From: Opisthorchis felineus
Taxonomy: Eukaryota > Platyhelminthes > Trematoda > Opisthorchiida > Opisthorchiidae
Direction of reading: 5' to 3'
Assembly: GCA_004794785.1 (NCBI GenBank)
Contig: SJOL01007074.1
Location: forward strand, 607,213-671,212
Length of the DNA: 64,000 nt
How positions within the stretch are numbered: the stretch's first letter is position 1; each line of letters opens with the position of its first letter. The notes beneath the pieces are model-generated. The model ran no database searches. It saw nothing but the letters and a program-made list of their open reading frames with translations, and had not been told where the DNA came from. Positions 34,590-46,120 of this stretch are shown in pieces. A program made the translations under genes and the position numbers.

Positions 34590-34960
34590 GGTAGATTTCA
34601 ACTGAGATTCCTTGCTGTAAATGAAACCAGTCTGTGCTGAAAAACCGAAAAGCTTTGTGCAGCATCTCATAAAACTCAGGTGGGGTGAGCATATTTGGTG
34701 GATTTTTAATTAAGATTGAATCGTTTAAGTTAGAAGTGAGTCACTACGTGAAAACACGATGTGGATTACGTGACTGAAGGATGAGTGAAGCTTTAGTGTG
34801 CATCAGACACACTACTAATCAGGCTCTCCTGGCCGAATGATCGATGTTCAGACTACTAGTCATAAATCCCTTGAGTTTAGTGGGGTGCTCACTGCTGATG
34901 TTTCCAAACAAAGACAAATCATCTGTACAGGGCTTCTTGACCTTTGAGCACAGACAAGCC
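34590..34960. repeat. dispersed repeat region
   Basis: 34590-34640 and 34690-34725 resemble 7522-7585 (GAGAAAATTTGGTAG, ACTGAGATTCC). 34870-34950 resembles 52530-52610 (TGCTCACTGCTGATG...CAAACAAAGAC against TGCGCACTGTTGATG...CGAACAAGGAT, then CATCTGTAC/CTGTGCCATC). It is probably a decayed non-coding element, and no protein is visible. Confidence 0.3.
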
Positions 34961-36500
34961 CTAATTACATGATGAAATCTCATTTGAAAATTACCTAATC
35001 TCCTAACACTGCCATTGATTATCTTCTAATTGTTTGTTTCTATTGTTACAATGCGCGCATCCACCACCAACCTAGCAGTTCATCTTCAAACGGTATTGTT
35101 CAAGGCGCTGGAAGAAAACTTCAGCCCTCAAACGATTGTTACGTTGTTTCGCTTTTTCTTGGCTGACTTTGACTCAGCTGATCCTGGCATTACTATTAAC
35201 AGATACTAAGTTTATTTACCAGATGACCGTAAAGTCATGTGACTGTTCGCGTCCTCATTTCCGATAGGGTGAGATTTAATCCAGTTGTGATCATTCAGCT
35301 TAGCACAACAGAACATTTGAGTGTAATCATTTGAAACATTACAATTGTCACTCCTAGAACAATGCTGTTTTGAGAGCGAAAGATGACGATGTGAAGAATG
35401 CCAAAGATAGTCTCGCTAAATAATAACGATAGGATAATTACACGCTCTACTTCTATTTTCGACATCACTTAATAATTTGTAAGTGTTTCTCTGTACTTGT
35501 TTTCTACAGCCCTTTGATCACAAACCCAGTCAAAACTTCGTCTACAGTTAATGATGAAGCTTGTGGGGAACTATTTGAAACTAGTTCGTACATCGCTACA
35601 ACACTGATGTAGATAGGAAAATTGTTATGATATCATGTTGTTGTTAACAAAGTGCGGTGCGGTCTTCTGAGCCAAGTCATTTCTGAGTAGAAGATGAAAA
35701 TGGACGTCCCTGGGATCTCTGAATACTCAGAAAGTGGCAGCATGTACGGGGATAAATTTGAAATCAAAATTATCAGATGACACCTGTGGGCTAACCACTA
35801 TCGTCTCAAAAAAACTGATTTGAGCGCCCATTAGAACACATGTTTGGATGTTCTGGACACATGCCGGTGACAGATTTTAGCGTCATAATATAAGTCCACT
35901 TTCAATGGACTACTGGTGTAACGGTGGGTACTACTGATGGCGCATGCGAGTGGTATGTGTGTTCTCGTAACTTCGCCTTGATCTAATGGAAGGTAGGATT
36001 TATTACGGAATTTGTGGAACTACTTTGCAGCTTTTGCTTGCAGTTGTGCGATAGTAAATGAATATCCAGGGGAGTTTAAGAAGACACGTTCAAGAAGAAG
36101 ACGGATACTCAGTTTTTAAAAACAACGTGCAAATGAGAGTTTAACTTTTCTGTCCAATAGTCTGTAACTGTTTGTTTGGCGTTTTTCTAATAAACAACTC
36201 CGCAGCGTAGGGTTCGCTTCCTCACACTGGTAATACGAGATGGCGCTCCAGTCTTATAATATCGGTGTCCATCTACTCACGCAAAAATATGTTCAAATGC
36301 AATTAGTAACCGCGTTATAATTACTATGGAAGTACATTTTTCAGTTGATCCCAGTCAAGATGTCCGTGGCCTAACGACTGTGACTAAAATTATCTTTTTG
36401 TCTTATTCTCTGTCTTCTGTACTCTACATTTAATCACTTGATTTATGTCTGTGCCTTTGGCTCAGGAACAGCACCGGGAACACAGATATATATTTCTCCC
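34961..36500. other. non-coding stretch, nothing recognised
   Basis: AT-rich sequence, no open frame of note. Confidence 0.5.
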
Positions 36501-36503
36501 TAA

Positions 36504-36731
36504 GCACAACTTATAGACGTGAAGCAAATTGAAAGTCTCAGCATTCTCAAACACGACGAAGTTGTAGACATTCCAATCACATCGAAAGTTGTCGGAAGTC
36601 GAAGAAAACATCCAAGAGTGTTAGTTGAGCATCCACTAATCAAGTATTTTGGTCCATGTAACCGAGTTTTATTGGAACGAACACACAATCAAATTATCAT
36701 TTGCCTAGGGCGTGCATCACATTTTCGATGA
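36504..36731 (+). CDS. weak candidate terminal exon, unknown
   Basis: After a possible acceptor (TTTCTCCCTAAG, ending 36504) the frame reads AQLIDVKQIESLSILKHDEV, then DIPITSKVVGSRRKHPRVLV and HPLIKYFGPCNRV to TGA at 36729-36731. The phrase is well balanced and protein-like, but the acceptor is only moderate, no polyadenylation signal is clear, and I do not recognise the family. Confidence 0.25.
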   Translation, partial: AQLIDVKQIESLSILKHDEVVDIPITSKVVGSRRKHPRVLVEHPLIKYFGPCNRVLLERTHNQIIICLGRASHFR

Positions 36732-36858
36732 GTAGTATTGGTTTGAGTAATAATGCAGTAATAATTCCGATTATTCTTACAAAGTCCGTATAATACAACA
36801 ATTTTCGAGAATTAAATCTTATATTGATTAAATGTGTAAACAAGCAACTGAAATCAAA

Positions 36859-37090
36859 TCAGAACCTTTCATCGAGGCCCACTAGGCCCGATATGGTTTC
36901 ATTATTGGCAACCTGATTGCATTGTTGACGAAACACCGCCACTCCGCTTGTTGAGTTTATCACTAAATCCAAACTGCCAAATCGTCGTCCGGAGTAATGA
37001 ACACCAAATAGATATACAACCTCATATATCATGTGTATGAGAGCCATGGGCCAATATTTATGGGCCCCCTGACGACGGTCACGTGCTAGT
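36859..37090 (-). CDS. candidate exon, unknown
   Basis: The minus strand is open from an acceptor (ATTCGAATGTTTGCAG) for 77 codons to a stop at 36859. It reads LARDRRQGAHKYWPMALIHM, VVYLFGVHYSGRRFGSLDLV and ISGLVGLDERF. Possible donors at CAATCAG|GTTGCC or GATGAAAG|GTTCTG would shorten it. Composition is protein-like and includes one potential N-glycosylation site (NST). No family is recognised. Confidence 0.28.
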
Positions 37091-37193
37091 CTGCAAACAT
37101 TCGAATAGACACTGGGTAGTGGATGGACCGTAAAAGGTGTGACCATCACATGCAGTGTTTCTGTTTACACCCCTTGATCTACTTCCAAATCAG

Positions 37194-37311
37194 TGCACAT
37201 CAGTCCAATCATCGCTGGTCCTTTATTGGGGAAACTTCAAACTACATTTTAGTCACATTTTTGGTTCACCACGACCCAATGTTGGTTGAAAGCATTTTGC
37301 TACTCGTGCAG
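37194..37311 (+). CDS. candidate internal exon, unknown
   Basis: A strong pyrimidine-rich acceptor (CTTGATCTACTTCCAAATCAG) and a moderate donor (GTGCAG|GTTATT) enclose 39 codons reading AHQSNHRWSFIGETSNYILV, then TFLVHHDPMLVESILLLVQ. It could be an amphipathic or membrane-proximal segment. It ends in phase 0. The candidate at 38105, next on this strand, expects phase 1, so the two are not directly consecutive. Confidence 0.28.
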
Positions 37312-38104
37312 GTTATTTTTTTGGAAATACTATGGTACCAGACTTGCACATAAGTAGTTGTGAAAAAGTTTTTGCTTACAGTTGTTAGTGATATCCTTAA
37401 AGAAGGTTTTCATCGTGGCGCACTATGGGGAATTTATTACAAGAATTCCAAATTTATACGTATCAGCCAGTTAGGACCTCAGGAGACTTTCTTATCTTAA
37501 GAACTCCTGCTTAAGTGTACTCAAAAAGCAATATAAATTTGCTCGTTTTCGAGTTAAAACTTCCATTTTAGATAGATCTGTATGAGAAAGCAAAGCAAAT
37601 GCTCGTTTTAGGTAGAACAGCAGACAGCATTATGTCACAAGTGAAAAGGTATCATGAACTCTTCAATCGTGAACTGCTTCTGATCTTCGGAATATCTCCT
37701 GCGAAAAACTACTTTATGATGTGTCTGTGTTGTTTCAATGCGGGATCCTGACTCTCTAATCCCGGTGTGTAACCTAAGCAAATAATTGCACGTCCGACTC
37801 ATTTATCTCGTATAATTGTTGATTACAAGATTTCTTAAAACCCTCTCTTGGAAACCGGTTAATTTCTACAACATCCCGCCACCAAGAAAAGACAAGGGTT
37901 CTTCAGATCAGCTTTGATAATTCCCTTCACTTGAATTTGACTGACGTTTAACCTGCCCGACATAGAGACAACGAGGTGTCCTTGCATAAGCATCTGGAGT
38001 ATTTGTTATCGGGATAACTTGAAAGAAAACTGTTTGACAGAAAAGGAAGAAAACATATGTTTGTCATCGATAGAAAGTCAGTTCAATCGTTTGCATGGTT
38101 TCAG

Positions 38105-38238
38105 GTTCGAAACTGGAGGCTATTAGACCATTAGAAGTTAATGTGAATGAAATAGTGCGTTTCACAATAATTCCCAGGTTTTTGGTGACTGAATGTTTTG
38201 CCTCGTTCTATGAAAAGAATTGGGCTTCAGTAGGGCAG
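38105..38238 (+). CDS. candidate internal exon, unknown
   Basis: The acceptor GCATGGTTTCAG and donor GGGCAG|GTGATC bound 44 codons with good protein character: SKLEAIRPLEVNVNEIVRFT, IIPRFLVTECFASFYEKNWA, SVGQ. The frame remains open to 38307. A further plus-strand block, 38397-38486, follows an acceptor CTGCTGACAG (LGARRFQHSTVLHLALLSPL) but needs phase 1, whereas this exon ends in phase 0. Not recognised. Confidence 0.33.
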
Positions 38239-38562
38239 GTGATCTGTGTTCAAAATTTAATTCGGGCCTCTTCAAGCATTGATAATGAATTTTGCCTCAG
38301 ACGTTAATTCACTTTAGGATAAACGTTAGCTAGTTTTTTGTTTTTATTTTGAACTGTTGACTTGTCTTTCTTTGGACTTTGGACTCTGCTGACAGGATTA
38401 GGCGCGCGAAGATTTCAGCACTCTACCGTCCTCCATTTAGCGTTGCTGTCCCCATTGCCTGAAGGTCGCATAGTCAATGAGGTGAACAAAGTGACTACAA
38501 ACCATGGAAACACACTTGTGTGTATTTTCAAGCTTAACCCTACCCAAAGAGAAGCTGCATAG

Positions 38563-40700
38563 TACACTAAATCGAACACGTAGCCGTTGCTATTACAGAC
38601 CTGCAGCCACTAAGGGCGTCCGAAATCCCACCGTTTAACGTCGCCTATCCAGCGGACACTCAATCACTCGCCCAGTAGAGAAGTCCCATGAGGGTAGCGC
38701 TTTATGAATGCTTTGACTAACGTGTCGTTTTCCTAAGAAGTAGACATGTGGGCTGCTGTGATGAAGAAGCTCTCTTCTCTTGTTGATATTCATTTTGGGA
38801 ATACAAGATCCCTGGAAGTAAAAAAATCTTTAGCTATGGGACATTCTAGTTTCGTTCTAGAAATCCAGAACTTTTGGAATAAATAAATTTGGAATATTGA
38901 AAAAATGAACACCTGGGGTAAATGGAGATTAAACCTTTCCTTTGCACAGCAAAAGTGTGTAAATATGCAATTACATTTTCAATATGTATATATATATATA
39001 TATATGATTTACACAAGATGAACTGCGCACAGGATCATACTGAGAGAAGTGAAACACAAAGGAAACGGCGGGTCGATCTGGTGCCTTGATAATAATCAGG
39101 TAACTCTTACCAATGACTGTCTTTTGGCCATACTGTTTAGGTTAGCTGATGTCTTGCGATAGGCTTTTGCTTGTTTGTTTGCCGATTGTGCTCCGTCGGG
39201 TTTACACGGGCTCCAAGGGGTTTCCAGCTGCATGAAAACTGTTTATGGAATCTTATTATGCGCGGTGGTTTGACGAATGCTGACCTGCAAATCCGATTCG
39301 GAGACCAACCACTCAGTTGCAGCGGTAAGGAAAAAAAACATCCACATCTGCTCAACTCTATAGCCTAGATCAGGGTGGCTTTGCGGCTTACGCAATAAAC
39401 ACCAGTATATTGGTTGTTTTTCATCAAGGACTACTCGAGTCATGGAAAATTTTGAGAGTTCATTCCAATGGAGATATAGTTGGCAGTGATGAAACGTAAC
39501 ACTGAAGTTGATTACACCATTGACTTTTCCCCAAAACATAATGAATATCACCATTTTACAAGCGTCGTTATTGGTAGTTGTTGATTGGTCAGTTAGTGAT
39601 ACCCCACTAAGCAACTTGGTTTCCACATCAAAATTTGGTTAAGCAGAGTCAATATAGATAGCTGCTAAGCGATTGAGGCAAAGTACAAAAATAAAGCAGG
39701 AAACACGGTTAAGCGATTTGAAAGGTTATTTTAGTTCAGCTCACGACATACTGCAAAGTGGTCTGCGCAACTAAATAAATAAGGTCAGGGAAAAGTTTTA
39801 GGGTGCTTAGGGATGCTTATATCCATAAAAACCATTTAACGATTTGGTTGCAACTTACAATCACACTCAGATCGACCTTCTATCTAGGAGACAAAGTGCC
39901 TGACGAATCTCCTCAATTCCGCCTCTATCTTTGTCTCATTACTGCGGATCCGGGCCTATCGGCCTCAGAAACAGATATCCCTGGGTGCAGACAAAATAAG
40001 ACTATAGATCTATAGAACTAACTACGTTAGTTCGGAAAAACAGCCCAGTGATGCATGGCTCAAACGGAAGCAAAATCTTATTTGGTTCGCCACAAAACTT
40101 GCATCCATATAGACGGAGGACTGTTGTCTTTGTATACATTTTTTTAAGCTTCAACATTTGGCTTCAACTAACTTGTTTGCGCTAGTTTGTCGCCCCACTA
40201 GTTTTTTTTGGAAGACGATACGTTACGAGGGCGACATTGTTTGGCTAGACAAGTCAAGCTCGTCCGCCACCGTTCACTTCTTACTGAAGATGGGATGTAC
40301 TTCTAATTTTTTTGGACTTTTTACTTCTGCCTGAACTTTGATGCTATGCTGACAGCTGATTAGCTAACTGCTATCGGAAGATGCTTTATCAGAATCGACC
40401 CCTCAGGGAATTCAGATAAGATACAGGGTACCAAACCGAAAATCGTGTGGAACTTGTTATTCAATCCATTATTCATAAAACATTCCTGACGTGGCTTAAT
40501 GAATCCTATTCCTAAATATTTGTAATCCTCCACTGAATAACTTTACGTGTAGTCAAACCCTATCCTTTATGACTTTAAATGCTGAAAGATTGCGTTTACA
40601 ATGAGGCAATTTTTCAGTATCATGTTAACCAAGAATAATTTTTGTTTCCTAAGATATATTTGAATGTCACATTTACCTGCCGCCTAGATTTAGGGTTCGC
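38563..40700. other. non-coding stretch with a TA microsatellite
   Basis: A (TA)n run lies at 38987-39005. The long minus-strand frame 39243-39626 and the plus-strand frame 39171-39368 overlap, and neither has both splice signals. The phrase ATAGCCTAGATCAGGGTGG at 39360-39382 repeats 24099-24123. Nothing else is recognised. Confidence 0.4.
38987..39005. repeat. TA dinucleotide microsatellite
   Basis: A perfect run of about nine to ten TA units. Confidence 0.9.
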
Positions 40701-40922
40701 ATGAAAGAAAACGTCCTCCAAGTAGAAATGAACACAATGCAACTCTTAAAGAATGCACGTTTGGGGGAAACGACCATTTTTGTTGGTGGTGGACAGTTAT
40801 TGTCCCATGGTTCTGACCAGATCTCAAATTATACCAGCGTGTTTATTCTTGGAGTTGTCCATCTGTATCACAATCCGCCAGTTTCCACCATAATGGTCTG
40901 TGGTGAAAAAGCTACACGCTAA

Positions 40923-42471
40923 CATCAATCAGTTCAAGCACTGTAGACCAGATAATACGTTCGAACCAGATGCTGAAACTCTGTCATAGCACTGTGTAAC
41001 AGCCTAAACATTTTGGATGCATTCGACGGCCGCATAAACGACAGCGTCAACTGCCCTACTGAGTTTTTCGAAAGACTTGACCCTCTTGTTGTCAACAGAA
41101 CATCAACTCAGATGTTGCCGTAAGCACGAGTGATGAAATTTCGTAGCACTCGGTCTACTTTAAATTAAATCGACATTATGCAGTAAATTTTGTCGTGGTC
41201 AAACAAATCCAGTAGGAAAACGGCTCCGATCTGAGGATATTGTACGCTCTACTGAACTTCGAAAATTTGCCGTCTCGTTTATTCTTATGAGCACAGCAGT
41301 AATGACCAAAGCTGGAACCGAGATGGTACACTTGTGCAAAGCTATAAAGGACAAGGACGGAGGCTTCAGAACTAGATAATTCATCTGAAAGATACTGCAC
41401 AAAACTTTCTTCACATACCGCTGCCACATGTCCCCTATTCAACCAGGATGGCCTTTCTTATTTCTCTATTTTTGGCTTGTTCTAATAATAATATTGTCAT
41501 CTATAAATATTTATGTTTGTAACACCGTATTTTGAGTTCAAACATATAACCAACCAAGCGTACGAATCAAAAGCAAAAGCCTAGTAACACCGAGACAAAA
41601 TAATTATTTCAAAATCAACCTCTGTTAAAAATAGTAAAAAAGACTCAACCAAGAGAGTTTTAGCACTTTCGAACCGAGAAAATATGACTAAAACGGACTG
41701 TATTAGAGATAGTTTTGCACTCTCATCAGAGCCAGTTTTGCAGATACGTTTATCTGGACGGGATATTATCCACAAATTGACTGATGCGAGTTATTCCGAA
41801 AGTTGTTTCAGCCTGCACTGGTGTGCTCTAATCAGTCTGTCACCGGCTCACGAAAATTTTTCTTGATTCGCCAAAGCACATTGTACTACGACACACGATA
41901 ATTTTTAACAGAATAAAAAAGAACGTGATTGCTTGTTATTGACATTCATTCAGTTTTCGTGTTTTAATATCCTGAGTTCAGTGGCTAGAAGACACGAACC
42001 ATAGTCTAGCAGCATACCAAGACTTAGAACTCTAATATGTTGGACACTCATGTAAGCCTAATAAAGCCATATTCAAAGAGCAATGATGGGGTAATGACCC
42101 TGTCTGGGTGAAGGTTGTTGTTTAAGGCTGCCGGAAAAACTATTGCAACCGTTAGAAAATTATTAGCTTTTGGAACCAAAAAGTGTCTTCATTATTGTTC
42201 CGGAGAATTTTCCCTCAAAAAGAGGTAAATTGAAGTCGTATGTCACAAATGTGTTCATCGGAATTTCCTGCTACCTCGGCTGGGCACCCGTAGTTTGGAG
42301 TTTTCAGTAGGTGGTTCATACCAGGAATTCAAACTGTTTAGGAATTTTACGTGTGCTTATGGATAAAATATGAACGCGCAAGGTACAAGGCACTAAGGCA
42401 CAAACCGTTTGGGTAAGAACTTCAATAGACTAAGTCGTGGTACAAAGAAATAATGTCCGAAGCGGTTTTAC
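40923..42471. other. non-coding stretch, weak open blocks only
   Basis: Minus-strand frames at 41176-41442 (FVQYLSDELSSSEASVLVLY) and 41581-41775 are protein-like in part but lack a convincing pair of splice sites. Left as unassigned. Confidence 0.35.
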
Positions 42472-42880
42472 TTATTGAAAACGGGCTCTCAACAACTTGT
42501 CCTTATTGCTATTAACTACATCAGTGTTGCACACTGGTGTCATTTTTTCTGTCGAGCCCGGGAAAACTTCTTTATGTCGGGCTTGAATATGAGTATGGTA
42601 GGGATTTAAAATAGCACTTGGCCAAAAATCCTGACTGCAATCCAGTAGGGTAGGCCCAAGTGGACCTGAACATGTCATAAGCCCCGTTCCGAATGCCCCA
42701 CCAAAGCAGTATGGAGAGTTTGTTCTAAGTTGATGAACGAGACTCTGTAGGTAACATATAGACACCTCCGCTATAGTCCACTCCGTGGCTGAGTTACTCA
42801 TCAAGATGAAATAGAGTCCCTTTGCAACGTAGGCGACTGGAACTATGAGCGTATGATGATGAGAATCTAACGCGAAGTAT
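42472..42880 (-). CDS. candidate exon, unknown
   Basis: The minus strand is open for 136 codons from a possible acceptor (TCGTCTGTTTCGTAG) to a stop at 42472. The first two thirds look like a folded domain: YFALDSHHHTLIVPVAYVAK, GLYFILMSNSATEWTIAEVS, CYLQSLVHQLRTNSPYCFGG. The remainder (GSTEKMTPVCNTDVVNSNKD) may be intron if one of several weak donors is used. No family is recognised. It is one of the longer open frames in the window outside transposons. Confidence 0.3.
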
Positions 42881-42900
42881 CTACGAAACAGACGACCCAA

Positions 42901-43439
42901 TTATGCAGTAACCACAGGTTGTGACTTCTGAAAAGAATTTCTTCGCAAACATTCTCTCAAAAATTGGTTCATTTTGGTTTGAACGCCGGATGGCTGACGC
43001 GAAAATCATGTTTGGCTTCTAATATGTGCGGATTTTTTTCAAATGAATTTCAAGGTCATCAACTCGGATACATCTTCATATAAGCCGAAGCAACCGTCGG
43101 AGAATTGATATAAAGGGTAGGTTTTTGCACAAGCTTCGGGATGCCATTGATATTTATTCAAAATTGGGTGCAGCGCAAAGCAATTTTTATATTCTTAGGA
43201 GTTCTATCTCTCTAGTTTTTAATGTATTTTAGTGCCACACAAGCGAAACTGGTATAATCAACTGGTGACCGTAGCGATTAAGATGGTTCGGTGAAAATCG
43301 ATGGTAAGGCGTTTGCTAGCCAAAGTTGATTTATAAATAATACGTCCATTATAAAACCGGACTATGGACGGAGAAGCATTAAGTCGGCTGATCAGGTACA
43401 CTGATCTACCTTTCGACCATTGCCGGGCATATTCGGGTG
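42901..43439. other. non-coding stretch, nothing recognised
   Basis: No gene or repeat seen. The SINE follows immediately. Confidence 0.45.
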
Positions 43440-43625
43440 CGAGAGGATTAGAGAGCGAATTTACTGACCGGAAAGTCCGTGGTCCGAACCCGATCTCTGC
43501 CTCCCGAATTCCCCTGTCTAGACTTGGGCAACCTGGCAGTAGCCCAGCCCTCGTGCTTCCTTCGGGTGGCATGGCAGCTAGACGACGAAAGGGTGTTACG
43601 GCTGAATGATTTTTCTTGTTTCCGA
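43440..43625 (+). mobile_element. tRNA-derived SINE typical of flukes
   Basis: The plus strand has a B-box-like GGTCCGAACCC (43482-43492) and the well-known body. Its accidental translation reads TDRKVRGPNPISASRIPLSR, LGQPGSSPALVLPSGGMAAR and so on, a phrase that recurs in predicted proteins of opisthorchiid and fasciolid flukes because this SINE is so common there. It ends in an AT-rich tail with a short GATA run (ATAGATAGATAG, about 43661-43672). A diverged copy is at 29475-29625 on the other strand. The open frames across it are not genes. Confidence 0.68.
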
Positions 43626-43672
43626 AATATTGGGTGAAAAATATTTTGGAATAAAACGTTATAGATAGATAG

Positions 43673-44605
43673 TCCAAAATCGGCACCGAAATTTTAAGCA
43701 ATAGATTTCCGTGCCGCATAAGTATGGTTTATCAATAAACCCAATGGTGCTAGTAAACCCCACGTCTAGACATGTTACATTGCAGCTGTCTGCAAACACT
43801 GTAAATGTGCCTGTCTGGTCCGACAACCGAACAAACTATTTAAGACGCTGTCAACTAACGTTGGGGTCGTTTACATCCATCCCCGCGCCTGAACATGTTT
43901 AGTCTCGCTAGATGCAGGTTACAAGAACTGGATGTCAGCTGCAATGGTGAACTGGTTTTCATTGCAATGGTTAGTTTTAACAGTACACATACTTAGGTGT
44001 CAATTAGGATACCTGAGTTGTTGTTTTTGTATGCCTCTTTGCCAGTGAAAAAAATTTCCTCGAATAATAAAACTTGTATTCGCGTCTGTGGCTCAAATAT
44101 ATTATCTTTTCAAATTCAACGGATTTTGAAGGTTTTAGAACCCATCAAATGAATACAGCGCTACATCCTAACGTGTAGTATTAGTTTGCTGAGTGGTCTC
44201 ACAAGCACTACCCCCAAACCTACAGGAGCTTTTAAAGTTACCCTCACAATGTTGCGAACCTAAAGTAATTCCACTCGTTTTGTGAATGTTCGAAGGTGCT
44301 TGTGTTAGGAACCATTAGAGCCATATTGCTTTTGGGGTTTTTCTCACTCGACTCTCATTGGTTATTTCCTCTGTGCTTTCGAACTGTAATTTCGGCAGAT
44401 AAAATGTCCACTACTGCGGCATTTATATGAGAGTGGTTGGTCAGGCGGTAAAGCAGAAGTCGGATGGTTGCGGCGGTGTTGGGCGGGAAGCATACATATC
44501 TCTGGCAGAGGTTGATCAGAAGTGATAGAAACCCACCTATGCAATTAACTGAGGTTTATGGTAAGTATTCGAGTGATCTTCTAGTGTGATACTGTTCAGA
44601 AGCAG
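43673..44605. other. non-coding stretch, nothing firm
   Basis: Short frames only. 44440-44540 is GC-richer (GGTTGCGGCGGTGTTGGGCG) and may be a fragment of a repeat, but I cannot identify it. Confidence 0.35.
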
Positions 44606-44687
44606 GGCTTCCAAATTCCACATACCGCTGGAAATACTTGAAACCGTACGGCCATTTAAAACGAAGCGTTTAAGTTCGAGTAATCAG
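44606..44687 (+). CDS. weak candidate internal exon
   Basis: The acceptor TGTTCAGAAGCAG and a good donor AATCAG|GTAGGC bound 27 codons (ASKFHIPLEILETVRPFKTK, RLSSSNQ). It is short and unrecognised. It faces the minus-strand candidate at 44867-45149, so at most a convergent neighbour. Confidence 0.2.
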
Positions 44688-44866
44688 GTAGGCTTTTGGC
44701 TCAAAGATTGCCAGGCTTGTGAGGAGTGCAATTTTCCGAGTCGCTCTGGTAAGCGTCAGGTTCCTCAAATATCTGAAAATCGGATTACGGTTTTTTAGAC
44801 TCCTGACGTTCTCGGGTTGGAGCACCATTCTTCACTTGCCTCTAAGAGGGTTATTTCCGAATGCAG

Positions 44867-45149
44867 TTACCGACCTATCCATCCTAGTGAGTACAGAACA
44901 GAGTTCACAAAATTTTCTTGATTTTTTGCTAGTTTTATGACTACATTGTAGGAGCTTTGATCTAACAACTGAATTCGGAATATTTTTCCCGAGGAATTGC
45001 GAGTAATAATGCAATACGCCTCTGGTAAAAGGCTCACGTTTTGCTTCCACACATCAATTAATACAGCATAGAAGCTGGGTACGTCAATGTCCTGGTATCC
45101 ATGCTCCAAACACTTATGTACAGATGACCTGTTGAAGCAATTGACTTGC
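44867..45149 (-). CDS. candidate terminal exon, unknown protein
   Basis: On the minus strand an acceptor (CACATATCTGGTTAG) leads into 94 codons ending at TAA, 44867-44869. The translation is protein-like throughout: QVNCFNRSSVHKCLEHGYQD, IDVPSFYAVLIDVWKQNVSL, LPEAYCIITRNSSGKIFRIQ, SYNVVIKLAKNQENFVNSVL. It has three potential N-glycosylation sites (NRS, NVS, NSS) and two cysteines. An internal GTGAGC (after AAGCAAAAC) could act as a donor and shorten it. The family is not recognised. A plus-strand frame over the same bases is less convincing. Confidence 0.4.
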
Positions 45150-46120
45150 CTAACCAGATATGTGGTTCAGTATCAACAGCTGATTCCAAGAGCAGGGACT
45201 ACCAATGTACCGGGAGTCATTGCCACACCTTAGCGGGGCCATTTTTGAAAGCGGGGTGATAGTTGTTGTGAATCCATTGAAGTTTGCTGAAGGAGAAGTT
45301 TTTTGAACCATATATGTAAACAAAATCTGGATAATCACAAGGTAATGCCGTGGCTATTTGCTGGGTATAAACATATATATATATTGAGGCCTTAAGTCAA
45401 ATGAGTTACTGTGCTTGACAGCATGATCCACTACATCGGATCAAAGAGTAGCCGTCAGTAAAAAGAAGCTAGGACAAGGAAAATCCAGCATTATAATCCT
45501 TGTTATTACAGCTGTCGTTCTGCAACAGGTACTCACCATCCGTGGGGATTCAGCTAAGCTGACAAGACGTCCTAGTCAAGGGCAGTGAGATACTGTTCTT
45601 TTTCGCATTTTGTCTCATTCGTGGCCGTCGGCCTCCTTGACGATTGTTCCCCCCCTACTGCTACCACCAGACATACAAGGTGCTTCGTAGAAACCAATGA
45701 TTGAAAGCAGATGGCTGTCGTGCTTAGTGTCGTGCGTAGAGGCCAGTACAACTACCGTTTATTTTTGAGGAGCATCGTCGCGGACATAAAAAGTGAGTGC
45801 AAGCGGGGAATGTGGAAGGGCTAAAGGAGAATATTAGATAAAAAGAGAGGAGAGTCATATTCGACGTCATGCCACCAACAGTTCCAGTCAGAAAAGATGA
45901 ATCCCAACGTATATAGGAATTTTGGTAGGGAAACACCCGTGTAAAGACCAACAACCGAATAAAGGACAAACAACGCTGAATTCTCTTCAAGGCGCAGTGA
46001 GCGCCAACACACTCAAGACTCGCACGTCAGGCACGAAGTGTCCGTCATACTGGGTCTGGTGTGAGATTCAATGGGAAGAATGTGCACTCAACGCCATGTA
46101 CCACGCATAAAAGTGTCGTA
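45150..46120. other. non-coding stretch
   Basis: A short AT run (45372-45384) and no supported gene. The right end may be the 3' tail of the R2-type element that follows on the minus strand. Confidence 0.4.

Noticed and set aside
39243..39626. 127-codon minus-strand open frame
   Set aside because: Overlaps an equally plausible plus-strand frame, and no acceptor/donor pair supports either.
41176..41442. 88-codon minus-strand frame with protein-like stretch
   Set aside because: No clear splice-site pair. The only good GT (GTATGTGAAG) would cut it almost at its start.
43258..43719. 153-codon minus-strand open frame
   Set aside because: It is antisense of the SINE at 43440-43625. The translation is repeat-derived.
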